From assembly GCF_004125825.1 (NCBI RefSeq), contig NZ_QQWI01000002.1, positions 1 through 64,000 of the forward strand: 64,000 bases of DNA. Direction: 5' to 3'. This document shows positions 7,666-16,322 of the stretch, piece after piece. A program made the translations under genes and the position numbers. The notes beneath the pieces were generated by a model, which had not been told where the DNA came from, did no database searches, and saw only the letters and a list, made by a program, of their open reading frames with translations. Position 1 is the first letter of the stretch. Each line of letters begins with the position of its first letter. Source of the DNA: Fusibacter sp. A1 (GTDB taxonomy: Bacteria > Bacillota > Clostridia > Peptostreptococcales > Acidaminobacteraceae).

Positions 7666-10600
7666 TGAGACTTTTGACATTAGCTATTCAAGCGTTTGGT
7701 CCATATAAGGACCACTCCTTTATCGACTTTACAGCCTTTGAGGAAAATGGACTCTTCTTACTGACGGGACCGACCGGTTCTGGAAAAACAGCCATATTTG
7801 ACGCCATCGCCTTCGCGCTCTACGGCGAAAGCAGCGGGCAGGAACGAAGTGGAGAATCCTTGCGGTCGCATCATGCGGATGAAGCGTTCCTTACAGAGGT
7901 CACGCTGACCTTCGAACTAAGAGGTTCCTCTTACAAAGTCATACGGTCGCCTAAACAGCTTAAGCCAAAAGCCAGAGGAGAAGGATGGACAGAACACAAA
8001 GGAGACGCGCAGTTCCATGATTTAAGCAATCAGGTGGAACCGATCGTAGGCATCAAAGACGTAAACGGTGTCATCGAATCGCTTCTTGGAGTCAACGCCA
8101 GCCAATTTAGGCAGATCATGATGATCCCTCAAGGTGATTTTAGAAAACTCTTGCTATCTGAAAGCAAGGAAAGGGAGAAAATCCTTTCAAAACTATTCGG
8201 GACATCGGCCTATGAAAAGCTGACAAGCGACCTGGTGGAGAAGGCGGCTAGCTTGAAAAAGAACATCGACGATGTGATAAAACACAGCAAAGGTGTCATC
8301 GCCGGACTCGATGATTCCATCCATCCCGAAATCGTCAACTTCAAAGAGGCTGAGATACCTGATGTAAGCGGACTGATCATTCAACTTAAGGACGTCTTAA
8401 AAGAGCTTGAGTCTTCCATCCAGGAAAAAAAGCTGGAGCTGTCTGTTTCAAGAAAAGAACTAAAGGATAAAATCGCTTTCATTGAACAGCTCAAGCAGCA
8501 CAATGAAAATATAGTGGATTACAAGGCCTTAATAGAAACTCAAAAGACCCTTTCCAGTCAAAAGGAGAGGATAGATGCCATCGAAAAAAGCGTTGAGAAG
8601 CACATTCTTTATAAGGAGCTGCAGGCGCTGTCTGAGTCCGGCAAGAAATCGGGCGAAAAAATCACCATGCTGTCTGAGAAGAAAATCAGCGCACTCGAAG
8701 CCGTTGAAAACGCGAGAGCCCTTGTGTCAAAACTCGAAAGTGTTCTTGCCCGTCTCAACTCGCAAGCAAAGAAGCAGGAAATCACGGAGCTGAACGAGTC
8801 GATTTTCAAATTGAAGGAACTTGAAAAGATCTTCTTCGAGGTTAGTGAGCTTTGTACACGAATCAGAAGCAATAAGCAAAAGATAGAAACAATCAGTAAA
8901 TCGCTCGAAGAAGGCGAAGAACAGCTTGCAGGAATGACTTTGAAAGAAGTCGAAATTGATCGTTTGTCGGAACTTACGATTCATCATACGGCTACGATCA
9001 ACCAGCTGCTGGTGAGAAAGAATGGAATAACCCTTAAGCAGGCAAATCTCAATGGCTTGATCCAAAAGGTCGAAAACTGGTATGAGCTCGATGAGAAACG
9101 AAAGAAAGGTGAGCTTATTGAATATGGACTGCGTGAAAAAGCGGACAAGAGCAAAAGGCGCTGGATGGAAGTTAAAAAAGAGTATCACCTGAATCAGGCG
9201 GCGATACTCGCCCAGGACCTAGAGGATGGAAAACCATGTCTTGTCTGTGGTAGCACCGCGCACCCCAGTCCTGCTCTCACAGAGACCGCCATCGTTCTAG
9301 AGGATGTCGAGGTTGCAGAGAAGACCTATCTGACGGATCAGGAAAAGGCTGCAAATCTTCAACGAGACATCCATCATTTGAAAACACAGATAGACGATTT
9401 GAAGATCGAGGTAAAAGGAAAAGCAAGTGAATTCAACCTGGAGCCTTCTGTGGACTCAAGCTATGGATTTTTAAAGGAATTGAGAGGCGAGCTTTTCAAA
9501 GTGGACACCCAGCTCGATGAACTGGAAAAGGAAATGTATCAACTTCATTCCATGGTCAATCACAACCATCTGCTAATCGACGATCTGAAAAGACAGGTGA
9601 AGAATAAAGAAACCTTGAACGCGCTTATAAAAAGTGAGCTCAATGAGTTGACCACACGAAAACAAAAACTGCATCAAGATGAGAAAAACAGACTCGACCA
9701 TATCGAGCGTTTAGGTTCTTACGAGACGGTTGAAGCCTTGAAATCGGATCAGGAAAAAATAAATGAAAAGCTCCTATCCTATCAGAATGAGCTTGATGTG
9801 GCAAGGACGAGGCAGACAAAGTCCAATGAACTGATCGCTCGGGCGAGCAGTGCGATTGAACAGTACGAGTCTCAGATGGAGACGCTGCACGTAGAAAAAA
9901 ACGAGGTGGATCATCAGCTGATCATGCGATGTGAGGCGCTGGGGCTTGATCCGATGACAGACTGGTCCAGCGAGTTACTTAGTGCGGCTGAACTGGAAGA
10001 AGCCACAAGAAGTCTGAAAAGTCATGAGCTTGCAACCAATGATGTTGCAAGCAAACTGAACATTCTCAGCGCTAAGCTGACCGATTTTGAAATCATCGAC
10101 TTATCAGGTGAAAATGCCGAGTTGGCCCGTCTGGAAGAGGCGAATGCCTCGCTCAGCCATCAATATGAGGCTGACGTATCCAAAAAGGCAAGTACTGAAA
10201 ATGCCATCAGACTATTAAGCGGCAACGAAAGAATGTTTAACGAGAAGACGAAATCCTATCGGGTGGTGAGCAGGATGGCAAGAATGGCCAAAGGGGATAA
10301 CCCGAAAAAGCTGTCCTTTGAACGCTACGTGCTTGCCATGTACCTTGAAGATGTCCTCAATATGGCAAACACAAGGCTTGCGCTCCTCACCGATAGACGT
10401 TTCAGATTGCTAAGACTCGAGGAGTCGGACCATAAATCGAAGCAGGCAGGGCTTGAACTGGCGGTATTTGATGCCTACACGGGACTCAACCGGCATGTGA
10501 AGACGCTCTCGGGAGGAGAGGCCTTTAAAGCCTCCTTGTCCCTCGCGCTCGGCCTATCGGATGTAGTGGAGCGTTATGCGGGAGGCATAAGACTTGATAC

Positions 10601-10796
10601 GCTTCTGATCGACGAGGGATTCGGCACACTTGATGCGGAGTCCTTGGACCAGGCGATCAATTGTCTGATTGCTCTAAACGAGGCGGGTCGCACAGTAGGC
10701 GTTATCTCTCATGTGGCTGACCTGAAGGAGAGGATCATGAATAAGATTATTGTCACTCCTTCGATAAACGGTTCACTAATAAGAATGGAAAGTTAG
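7665..10796 (+). CDS. sbcC: Exonuclease SbcCD, subunit C (SMC-like ATPase)
   Basis: 1043-residue Rad50-like ATPase. The Walker A motif GPTGSGKT is near residue 35, long coiled coils run to a zinc hook CLVC (C525 and C528), and the C-terminal half carries the ABC signature (LSGGEAFKASLSLALGLS) and Walker B (LLIDEGFGTLD). The hook dimerises two SbcC arms while the ATPase head binds SbcD. ATG overlaps the sbcD stop by one base, indicating translational coupling. Nothing is missing relative to the family. Confidence 0.96.
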   Translation: MRLLTLAIQAFGPYKDHSFIDFTAFEENGLFLLTGPTGSGKTAIFDAIAFALYGESSGQERSGESLRSHHADEAFLTEVTLTFELRGSSYKVIRSPKQLKPKARGEGWTEHKGDAQFHDLSNQVEPIVGIKDVNGVIESLLGVNASQFRQIMMIPQGDFRKLLLSESKEREKILSKLFGTSAYEKLTSDLVEKAASLKKNIDDVIKHSKGVIAGLDDSIHPEIVNFKEAEIPDVSGLIIQLKDVLKELESSIQEKKLELSVSRKELKDKIAFIEQLKQHNENIVDYKALIETQKTLSSQKERIDAIEKSVEKHILYKELQALSESGKKSGEKITMLSEKKISALEAVENARALVSKLESVLARLNSQAKKQEITELNESIFKLKELEKIFFEVSELCTRIRSNKQKIETISKSLEEGEEQLAGMTLKEVEIDRLSELTIHHTATINQLLVRKNGITLKQANLNGLIQKVENWYELDEKRKKGELIEYGLREKADKSKRRWMEVKKEYHLNQAAILAQDLEDGKPCLVCGSTAHPSPALTETAIVLEDVEVAEKTYLTDQEKAANLQRDIHHLKTQIDDLKIEVKGKASEFNLEPSVDSSYGFLKELRGELFKVDTQLDELEKEMYQLHSMVNHNHLLIDDLKRQVKNKETLNALIKSELNELTTRKQKLHQDEKNRLDHIERLGSYETVEALKSDQEKINEKLLSYQNELDVARTRQTKSNELIARASSAIEQYESQMETLHVEKNEVDHQLIMRCEALGLDPMTDWSSELLSAAELEEATRSLKSHELATNDVASKLNILSAKLTDFEIIDLSGENAELARLEEANASLSHQYEADVSKKASTENAIRLLSGNERMFNEKTKSYRVVSRMARMAKGDNPKKLSFERYVLAMYLEDVLNMANTRLALLTDRRFRLLRLEESDHKSKQAGLELAVFDAYTGLNRHVKTLSGGEAFKASLSLALGLSDVVERYAGGIRLDTLLIDEGFGTLDAESLDQAINCLIALNEAGRTVGVISHVADLKERIMNKIIVTPSINGSLIRMES

Positions 10797-10805
10797 GGGT
10801 GTAGA

Positions 10806-11312
10806 GTGGAACTTTTAAAGGTGAAAGGTATCTTGGCGGATTTCGAGCAAATGGCGGATTGGGACAATCAGCCTCAAATCCTGCCCTTTATCACTGTCAA
10901 TTTCAAGGAAGGAACCCGGCATCAAAAGCTTGACGCTTATGATATGTTTAAGCACGGACTAAAGAAGGCACATTTCTGGATTGTGGTGGACGGTAGGAAG
11001 ATAGGGTATGTGACCTATGATGTCAATCCGCCACATCTTCTGATAAGTAGCGAGGAATCGGTTTGGATCAGTATCTGTATAGGTGAGAAGGATTCATGGG
11101 GCAGGGGTTACGCTAAAGAAGCGATGGCGCTTTTGGAAAACGAAGTGAAAAAGGCTGGGTACAAGCGCATAGAGCTTGGTGTCTTCAGCTACAACTCACG
11201 AGCAAGGTCCCTTTATGAAAAAATGAACTATCAGGAATTTGCAACCATTAAGAAGTTCACCTATTATCTTGACCGGTGGCATGATGATATAAGAATGCAA
11301 AAGTATGTTTGA
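10806..11312 (+). CDS. GNAT family N-acetyltransferase (RimJ/RimL-like)
   Basis: 168 residues with the acetyl-CoA binding pattern of GNAT enzymes: a beta strand (ISICIGE) before a glycine loop GWGRGYAKEAM-like segment (SWGRGYAKEAMALLE), and the conserved ...NSRARSLYEKMNY near the C-terminus. Substrate unknown; RimJ/RimL-like proteins acetylate protein N-termini or small amines. GTG start 9 bases after the sbcC stop, with GGGGTG as ribosome site, suggests co-transcription with sbcDC. Confidence 0.78.
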   Translation: MELLKVKGILADFEQMADWDNQPQILPFITVNFKEGTRHQKLDAYDMFKHGLKKAHFWIVVDGRKIGYVTYDVNPPHLLISSEESVWISICIGEKDSWGRGYAKEAMALLENEVKKAGYKRIELGVFSYNSRARSLYEKMNYQEFATIKKFTYYLDRWHDDIRMQKYV

Positions 11313-11359
11313 CCGGGTCAGGATTGGATATCAAATAGCTAAAGTCATTGGAGGTGGAT

Positions 11360-11644
11360 ATGGTTTATCGCTATTTGAAGTATCAGATCAATGAGAAGGA
11401 CCTTGCGGAATATGAAGTGCGTGTGAAACGATTTTTAGATGTTCTCAGCCGTAACGAAACTCAGACAATCTACAGCATATTCAGAGTCAAGTCGAGAAGA
11501 AACACGTTTGTACACATGATAAGCTTCAAAAGCGAGCTAGAAGAAAGCCGCCATCGACAGGCGAATTACTCTGTCGAATTTAGTGATTACCTTGATTCGA
11601 TAGCTACAGCTGTACCTGAGTTTGGAGAGCTGATTCCATTTTAG
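11360..11644 (+). CDS. Small hypothetical protein
   Basis: 94 residues, not recognised. It is soluble, with alternating strands and helices (YRYLKYQI, then a helix EYEVRVKRFLDVL, then TIYSIFRVKSRR and FVHMISF), which could be a ferredoxin-like or ABM-type alpha-beta fold. That is a guess from secondary-structure pattern only. ATG at 11360 follows GGAGGTGG. It lies downstream of the acetyltransferase with a 47-base gap and may share its transcript. Confidence 0.6.
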   Translation: MVYRYLKYQINEKDLAEYEVRVKRFLDVLSRNETQTIYSIFRVKSRRNTFVHMISFKSELEESRHRQANYSVEFSDYLDSIATAVPEFGELIPF

Positions 11645-11706
11645 GGTGAATTGGACTCAAAACAAAGACGTCACATGACTTTCTTCAAGGTCAAAGACGC
11701 CTAAGC

Positions 11707-11735
11707 TTGAGAAAACCGTAAAATCCTGCTAGAAT
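11707..11735 (+). promoter_or_regulatory. Sigma-A type promoter for the photolyase gene
   Basis: TTGAGA (11707-11712), a 17-base spacer and TAGAAT (11730-11735), 67 bases before the photolyase ATG. Confidence 0.65.
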
Positions 11736-11802
11736 TAGACAAATGCTTCAAAAAAGCTATTCTTGATGGCGCTTAAGACCGTCATTTACAGGAGATAAAA
11801 TT

Positions 11803-13125
11803 ATGGATAGGGCCCTATATATTTTTTATAAAGATTTGAATATGCATCATCAGTTAGAAGAAGTGGCCGGATCTTTCGAGATTCTGCCTTTTTTCCTGTG
11901 GTCCGAATGGCTGAATCAGGACGTGGATGACACACCAAGCTTGCGGTATCGTCTTGCTCTTGCCAAACGGTTCAACGATACCGTATTGCCACAAGGCGTG
12001 AACCTTTTGACGGGAGATGTGGATATCCCGGAAATCATTTCCGTGTGCCAGCTCTACAAGATCAATGATGTGTTTATGCGAAAGCATTATGAGCCAAGGG
12101 AGAAAGAGTTTCAGGAAAGACTTGTCGAGGAACTGACGTCATTTGGTATCAAGTGCGTCTTACTTGAAGGATATACAGCGGTTCCTGTTGGAGCAGTTCT
12201 AAAAAGCGACGGTACGCCTTATGTCAAATTCACTCCCTATTATCATAAATGGCGAACGAAGCTTTGCGCCTCAAAACGAAGAAAAGTAGAAGTCAATTGG
12301 ACTCTACAAGGACTCGTACCGCCCATTCTCGATGATTCAAGCCACGTGTTTGTCGAAGAGGATTTTAAAGCCCTGGGTAAGTTTTTGACAAAGGGATGGC
12401 AGCATTATTCCACTGAAAGAAACTACCCCTACCTTGACAGCACCTCGCATGCCTCTGCGCTTATCAACCACGGTGGAATTGCAGTTTCCGATCTGATAAG
12501 CCATCTGTTGAGCCTCCCTGTGCATGACGAGATCGAAGCCTTTATAAGGCAACTTGCGTGGCGGGATTTCTATATCACGGTGCTCTGGTATTTTCCCTAT
12601 AGCGAAGATCAAAACTTTGACAGGCGTAAAAAAGTGAACTGGTCGAATCAGGCGATGGATTTTTTTGTATGGTGCCAAGGACAGACAGGCTATCCGATCG
12701 TTGATGCGGCCATGAACTGTCTTTATGATACCGGTAGAATGCATAACCGTTTGAGGATGATCGTGTCAAGTTTTCTGACAAAGGATCTATTGATCACTTG
12801 GAAGGAAGGTGCGAACTGGTTTAAGGAACATTTGATCGATTATGATCTTGCCCTGAACGTAGGCGGTTGGCAGTGGGCCGCATCGACCGGTGCGGATTCG
12901 GTTCCCTACTTCAGAATCTTCAATCCGATCATTCAAAGTGAAAAGTACGATCCTCATGGAGTCTTCATACAAAAACATATCGATATGCTCCATGGAGTAG
13001 CAACCGATAGGATTCATGAACCGCAAAAATATGGAGTTCCCTATTTCGCACAGTACGTCGATCACCGGTTGACCCAAAAAAACATCGGGCAATACTTTCA
13101 AAAGGTAACTATTACAAAAAATTAA
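11803..13125 (+). CDS. phrB: Deoxyribodipyrimidine photolyase
   Basis: Light-driven repair of cyclobutane pyrimidine dimers, using FAD. The 440-residue length fits. The C-terminal FAD domain is well conserved: AWRDFY, QTGYPIVDAAMNCL, GRMHNRLRMIVSSFL and the NVGGWQWAASTGAD block that binds flavin. The N-terminal antenna-binding domain is divergent: the usual WFRRDLR pattern reads IFYKDLNMHH here, so the second chromophore may differ or be absent. RBS AGGAG precedes ATG. Monocistronic by spacing, with its own promoter. Confidence 0.9.
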   Translation: MDRALYIFYKDLNMHHQLEEVAGSFEILPFFLWSEWLNQDVDDTPSLRYRLALAKRFNDTVLPQGVNLLTGDVDIPEIISVCQLYKINDVFMRKHYEPREKEFQERLVEELTSFGIKCVLLEGYTAVPVGAVLKSDGTPYVKFTPYYHKWRTKLCASKRRKVEVNWTLQGLVPPILDDSSHVFVEEDFKALGKFLTKGWQHYSTERNYPYLDSTSHASALINHGGIAVSDLISHLLSLPVHDEIEAFIRQLAWRDFYITVLWYFPYSEDQNFDRRKKVNWSNQAMDFFVWCQGQTGYPIVDAAMNCLYDTGRMHNRLRMIVSSFLTKDLLITWKEGANWFKEHLIDYDLALNVGGWQWAASTGADSVPYFRIFNPIIQSEKYDPHGVFIQKHIDMLHGVATDRIHEPQKYGVPYFAQYVDHRLTQKNIGQYFQKVTITKN

Positions 13126-13250
13126 AGTTCGGCACAAGACCTATATTGGTAGAAAATGCATTGTATATTTTTTAACAAATTACAGGATATGTAATTAATT
13201 AGATAGAAATCTTGACTAAACCCAAAAAAATCATGAAAAGTCGCCGTAAA

Positions 13251-13289
13251 AATACCAATTGTATGAATAGCCTTCATACAATTGGTATT
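13251..13289. repeat. Perfect 17-bp inverted repeat upstream of chemoreceptor
   Basis: AATACCAATTGTATGAA, a 5-base loop TAGCC, then its exact complement. On the plus strand no T tract follows. On the minus strand the stem runs into TTTTT, but no minus-strand gene ends here. It sits 16 bases upstream of the putative -35 of the MCP gene, so it may be a regulator site or a weak 3' end for the photolyase mRNA. Confidence 0.8.
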
Positions 13290-13304
13290 GCTTGTAAATA
13301 GACC

Positions 13305-13333
13305 TTTTCGGGGATGAAAAGTTTCTCTATAAT
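13305..13333 (+). promoter_or_regulatory. Promoter for the chemoreceptor gene
   Basis: TTTTCG (13305-13310), a 17-base spacer and a perfect TATAAT (13328-13333). The -35 is weak, so activation from the inverted repeat just upstream is possible. Confidence 0.5.
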
Positions 13334-13400
13334 TCCCATTTACTTTCGTGTAAACTAATGCTTAGCGTTAGAACGTTTATTAAAATTAATGGAGGATTAT

Positions 13401-15404
13401 ATGAAATTATTAACCAAGTTAATGCTACAGATGGTAATTGTAGTCATTATCGTTTCTTCGGTGCTTGGTGTGGGATCATTCCTTGTCACATCGGACAGTA
13501 TGCAAAATACCATTGAAGATTCACTTCAAACAGAAACAAGATTAAGAAAACAGCAGATTGAACTTAAACTGGACGCATTAATGGCGGTTACAGATGTTAT
13601 GGCGTACGACGATGCGGTCGTATCAGCGCTGAAAACGACTTCAACAGCTAGCGAGAAGAACAGTGCGATGAAGTTCTTCGCAAGTATCTTATCAGACAAT
13701 CAAGAGCTGATTGAAATGATTGCACTTGTCGACAACAAGGGAAAGATGCTTGTCACCGATTCATCCACAAGTGTTGACATCGATATCAAGGACAGGGTTT
13801 ATTTTAAAGAATTGATGGAGACTGGAAGTGCGGTGATCAGTGATGTGGTCATCTCAAAATCAAGCGGCGAGCCTGTGGTGGTTGTGGCGAGTCCTTTGAA
13901 AAAGGGAAGCAAAGTCGATGGTCTAGTGCTTGCTACGATTCGATTCGATTCGATCCGATCGATTATCAAAGAGGTGAAAATAGGCGAAGCGGGTTATGGA
14001 TACATGACCGATATGAGCGGATTAGTTATTAGCCACGCGTTGCCTGAAAAGGAATTCGATCTTAACATTTTTGATATTGCGGCTGGGAATGCTCCTTTTG
14101 CTACTGTTGTTGATCAGATGATGACACAGGAGTTCGGTGACGGATTCTATAATTATGATGGTGTGGACAAGTATGTCGCTTTTGCCCGTGTAGAAAATTG
14201 GGTAATCGCCTTAACCGCCAACTACGATGACTATATGGCGCCGGTATTTAAAATCAGAACGATGACACTTGTCATCGCCTTCGTCATCGCTCTACTTAGT
14301 GTTGTTGCCACGTTCTTCTTCACGCAAAGCAATATCATAAAGCCGATCAAGAAGCTTGAGGCTTCGATGGCTGCAGCTGGTAGCGGAGATCTTACGAAAC
14401 GAATGAATCTAAAAGGTAAAGATGAGATCTCAAGCGCTGCCCACTCCTTCAACGACATGGTCGAAAAACAGACGAAGATGATCAGCGATATCCAAAGGTT
14501 GTCTGAGACACTGAATCAGACTGCTGAAGAAATGTCGGCCTCTTCTCAGGAAGTCAGTGCTACTAGTGAGGAAATCACCGCTTCAATCGTCGAAATCGCT
14601 GAAGGGGCTCAAACCCAAGTGGAATCAGTGAATCATACAAATGAGGTTCTGGCAGTACTTAGAGATGGTATCGAGTCTTCTGCCGCACTTGTGAATGATG
14701 CCTTATCAGCATCGAAAAGCTGTACAGAAGAAGCGGAGACAGGTAAAAACCAACTGGCTGACAGTATGGACGGGATGGACGCGATCAGAGGAATCACCGA
14801 TACGACGGTGACACAATTACATTCCTTGACGGAGCAGACCGAGATCGTCTCCACTATCTCTGAAACCATCCAGGCAATCGCAAATCAAATCAACTTGCTC
14901 GCGCTTAACGCTTCGATTGAAGCGGCTAGAGCAGGTGAGCATGGCAGGGGCTTTAGTGTCGTGGCTGAAGAAGTAAGAAAACTTGCCGAGCAGACGACGC
15001 ATGAGTCCACTCAGATCGCATCGTCGCTTCAAAATATCGTATCGACGGTCACTTCGACAAACGAAGTGGTTGAAGACATGAAGACGATTGTGACCTCCGG
15101 TTCGACTTCTATTTCAAAAACGCAGGAAGCACTTGAACGATTATACTTAGGTGTCGAAAGCATGATCGCACTCAACGAATCGGTTCTCTACTCTAATCAA
15201 AAGGAAATCGAGTCAGTGGAAGTCGTTGTGGAGAACATGAAAGCACTTTATCAGCTATCCAACAAGATATCAGCAGGCGCACAAGAGATAACAAGCGGCT
15301 CTGAAGAACAGGCTGCTATCACAGAAAGCTTGTCTCAAGTAGCCGAAGAGACCAGCAAGATGGCAGAAAACATGTTGCTTCAAATGAGCGCGTTCACCTT
15401 GTAA
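13401..15404 (+). CDS. Methyl-accepting chemotaxis protein (dCache type)
   Basis: 667-residue membrane chemoreceptor: N-terminal TM helix (about 5-27), extracellular dCache-like ligand domain (about 35-275), second TM (about 292-312), HAMP (about 315-368), and a cytoplasmic signalling domain with the conserved hairpin tip [20 protein letters not shown]. It would signal to CheA/CheW and so to the flagellar motor. The ATG at 13401 is set by GGAGG nine bases upstream. A single gene with its own promoter and terminator. Ligand unknown; dCache domains often bind amino acids. Confidence 0.93.
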   Translation: MKLLTKLMLQMVIVVIIVSSVLGVGSFLVTSDSMQNTIEDSLQTETRLRKQQIELKLDALMAVTDVMAYDDAVVSALKTTSTASEKNSAMKFFASILSDNQELIEMIALVDNKGKMLVTDSSTSVDIDIKDRVYFKELMETGSAVISDVVISKSSGEPVVVVASPLKKGSKVDGLVLATIRFDSIRSIIKEVKIGEAGYGYMTDMSGLVISHALPEKEFDLNIFDIAAGNAPFATVVDQMMTQEFGDGFYNYDGVDKYVAFARVENWVIALTANYDDYMAPVFKIRTMTLVIAFVIALLSVVATFFFTQSNIIKPIKKLEASMAAAGSGDLTKRMNLKGKDEISSAAHSFNDMVEKQTKMISDIQRLSETLNQTAEEMSASSQEVSATSEEITASIVEIAEGAQTQVESVNHTNEVLAVLRDGIESSAALVNDALSASKSCTEEAETGKNQLADSMDGMDAIRGITDTTVTQLHSLTEQTEIVSTISETIQAIANQINLLALNASIEAARAGEHGRGFSVVAEEVRKLAEQTTHESTQIASSLQNIVSTVTSTNEVVEDMKTIVTSGSTSISKTQEALERLYLGVESMIALNESVLYSNQKEIESVEVVVENMKALYQLSNKISAGAQEITSGSEEQAAITESLSQVAEETSKMAENMLLQMSAFTL

Positions 15405-15442
15405 TAAGGAATAAGTTCTTAGTTTAATAAAGTAGATGTTAA

Positions 15443-15479
15443 AAAGAAGCTCCATTTCAATGGAGCTTCTTTCTTTTTT
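15443..15479 (+). terminator. Rho-independent terminator after MCP gene
   Basis: AAAGAAGCTCCATT pairs with AATGGAGCTTCTTT (15443-15456 and 15459-15472), followed by a T-rich tract. Confidence 0.92.
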
Positions 15480-15544
15480 GAACATATGCATAGTTTTTAT
15501 CAGTAAACGCTTATTTTTTAGCGGGTATATTCGGATTTTTAGAT

Positions 15545-15572
15545 TTGACACATGTCAGAAGGCGAGTATAAT
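15545..15572 (+). promoter_or_regulatory. Near-consensus sigma-A promoter
   Basis: TTGACA (15545-15550), a 16-base spacer, then TATAAT (15567-15572). The -35 box is part of a small palindrome TGACA-CA-TGTCA (15546-15557) that could be a repressor site. It drives the dUTPase-like gene. Confidence 0.75.
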
Positions 15573-15649
15573 GGTATACAGATAAAACTATCACCTGGTA
15601 CTAAAAACAAGTATTAGAATAAGGTCTAATAAATAGTGGAGGAAACACC

Positions 15650-16162
15650 ATGTTATTCAGTGATTTATTTAAAGTTCAAAATATTTTAGAGTCAGGAATT
15701 GCAACCGCTTCAGGTATTACTGAGGATGCGATAGGCTCTGCAAACGGTTCGGATTTGCGTTTTTTGGCACTCCTTGTAAAAACGGGTGAAATAGCAAATC
15801 TGACAAAGTGTTATAAATTCAACTCAAAACCCAAAGAGGCGGACCGCAACAAGTTGATTGTAAGATACGCCGACGTACTGCAGTTTTTACTCAGCATCGG
15901 AAACTATCATGATTTTAACATCATCAATAGGGAAGCCTTGCAAAGCGTTGAACGTATGGATGAGCAAGCACCTCTGTTCTTAAGCATCCATGCAACGATC
16001 CATAAGTTGATGGCCTCTTTAAAAAGCGATGACTTTATGAGCGCCCTGCATCATTATATTGAATTGTTCGCAAAGATCATGAACTTAGGAGAACTATTAG
16101 GACTCACAGAAGATGACATGTTCAGCTTCTACGAGATCCATGGTCAAGCGGCTATCTATTGA
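15650..16162 (+). CDS. dUTPase-2/MazG-like all-alpha NTP pyrophosphatase homologue
   Basis: 170 residues, all-helical by pattern. The block FLALLVKTGEIANLTKCYKF followed by a D-containing helix (VRYADVLQFLLSIGN) matches the dimeric dUTPase (dUTPase_2) layout, where a typical LVELGELAN motif and YVDGLHFLLSLG bind Mg and nucleotide. The first motif Glu appears replaced by Lys (VKTGE), while the second Glu and the Asp remain, so activity or specificity may have changed. RBS GGAGG lies 8 bases before ATG. Monocistronic with a strong promoter and terminator. Family assignment is from motif memory and is moderately sure. Confidence 0.6.
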   Translation: MLFSDLFKVQNILESGIATASGITEDAIGSANGSDLRFLALLVKTGEIANLTKCYKFNSKPKEADRNKLIVRYADVLQFLLSIGNYHDFNIINREALQSVERMDEQAPLFLSIHATIHKLMASLKSDDFMSALHHYIELFAKIMNLGELLGLTEDDMFSFYEIHGQAAIY

Positions 16163-16197
16163 TCATCCGCTTGAATATACACTATCGTTTCTCACAG

Positions 16198-16228
16198 AAA
16201 AAAGACATCTCCCCAGATGTCTTTTTTT
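16198..16228 (+). terminator. Rho-independent terminator
   Basis: AAAGACATCT and AGATGTCTTT flank a CCCC loop, with a T7 tract. It ends the dUTPase-like transcript. Confidence 0.93.
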
Positions 16229-16322
16229 GTACATCTCTTTCAATGTGAATAAAAATAGTTTATTATGAACATACAGTGCAAAACAATCGAAATTATTTCA
16301 ATATACTGAACGGAGGACTCTT

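Noticed and set aside
13251-13289. Inverted repeat as an intrinsic terminator of phrB
   Set aside because: No T run on the plus strand and an AT-rich stem; kept as a repeat with unknown role instead.
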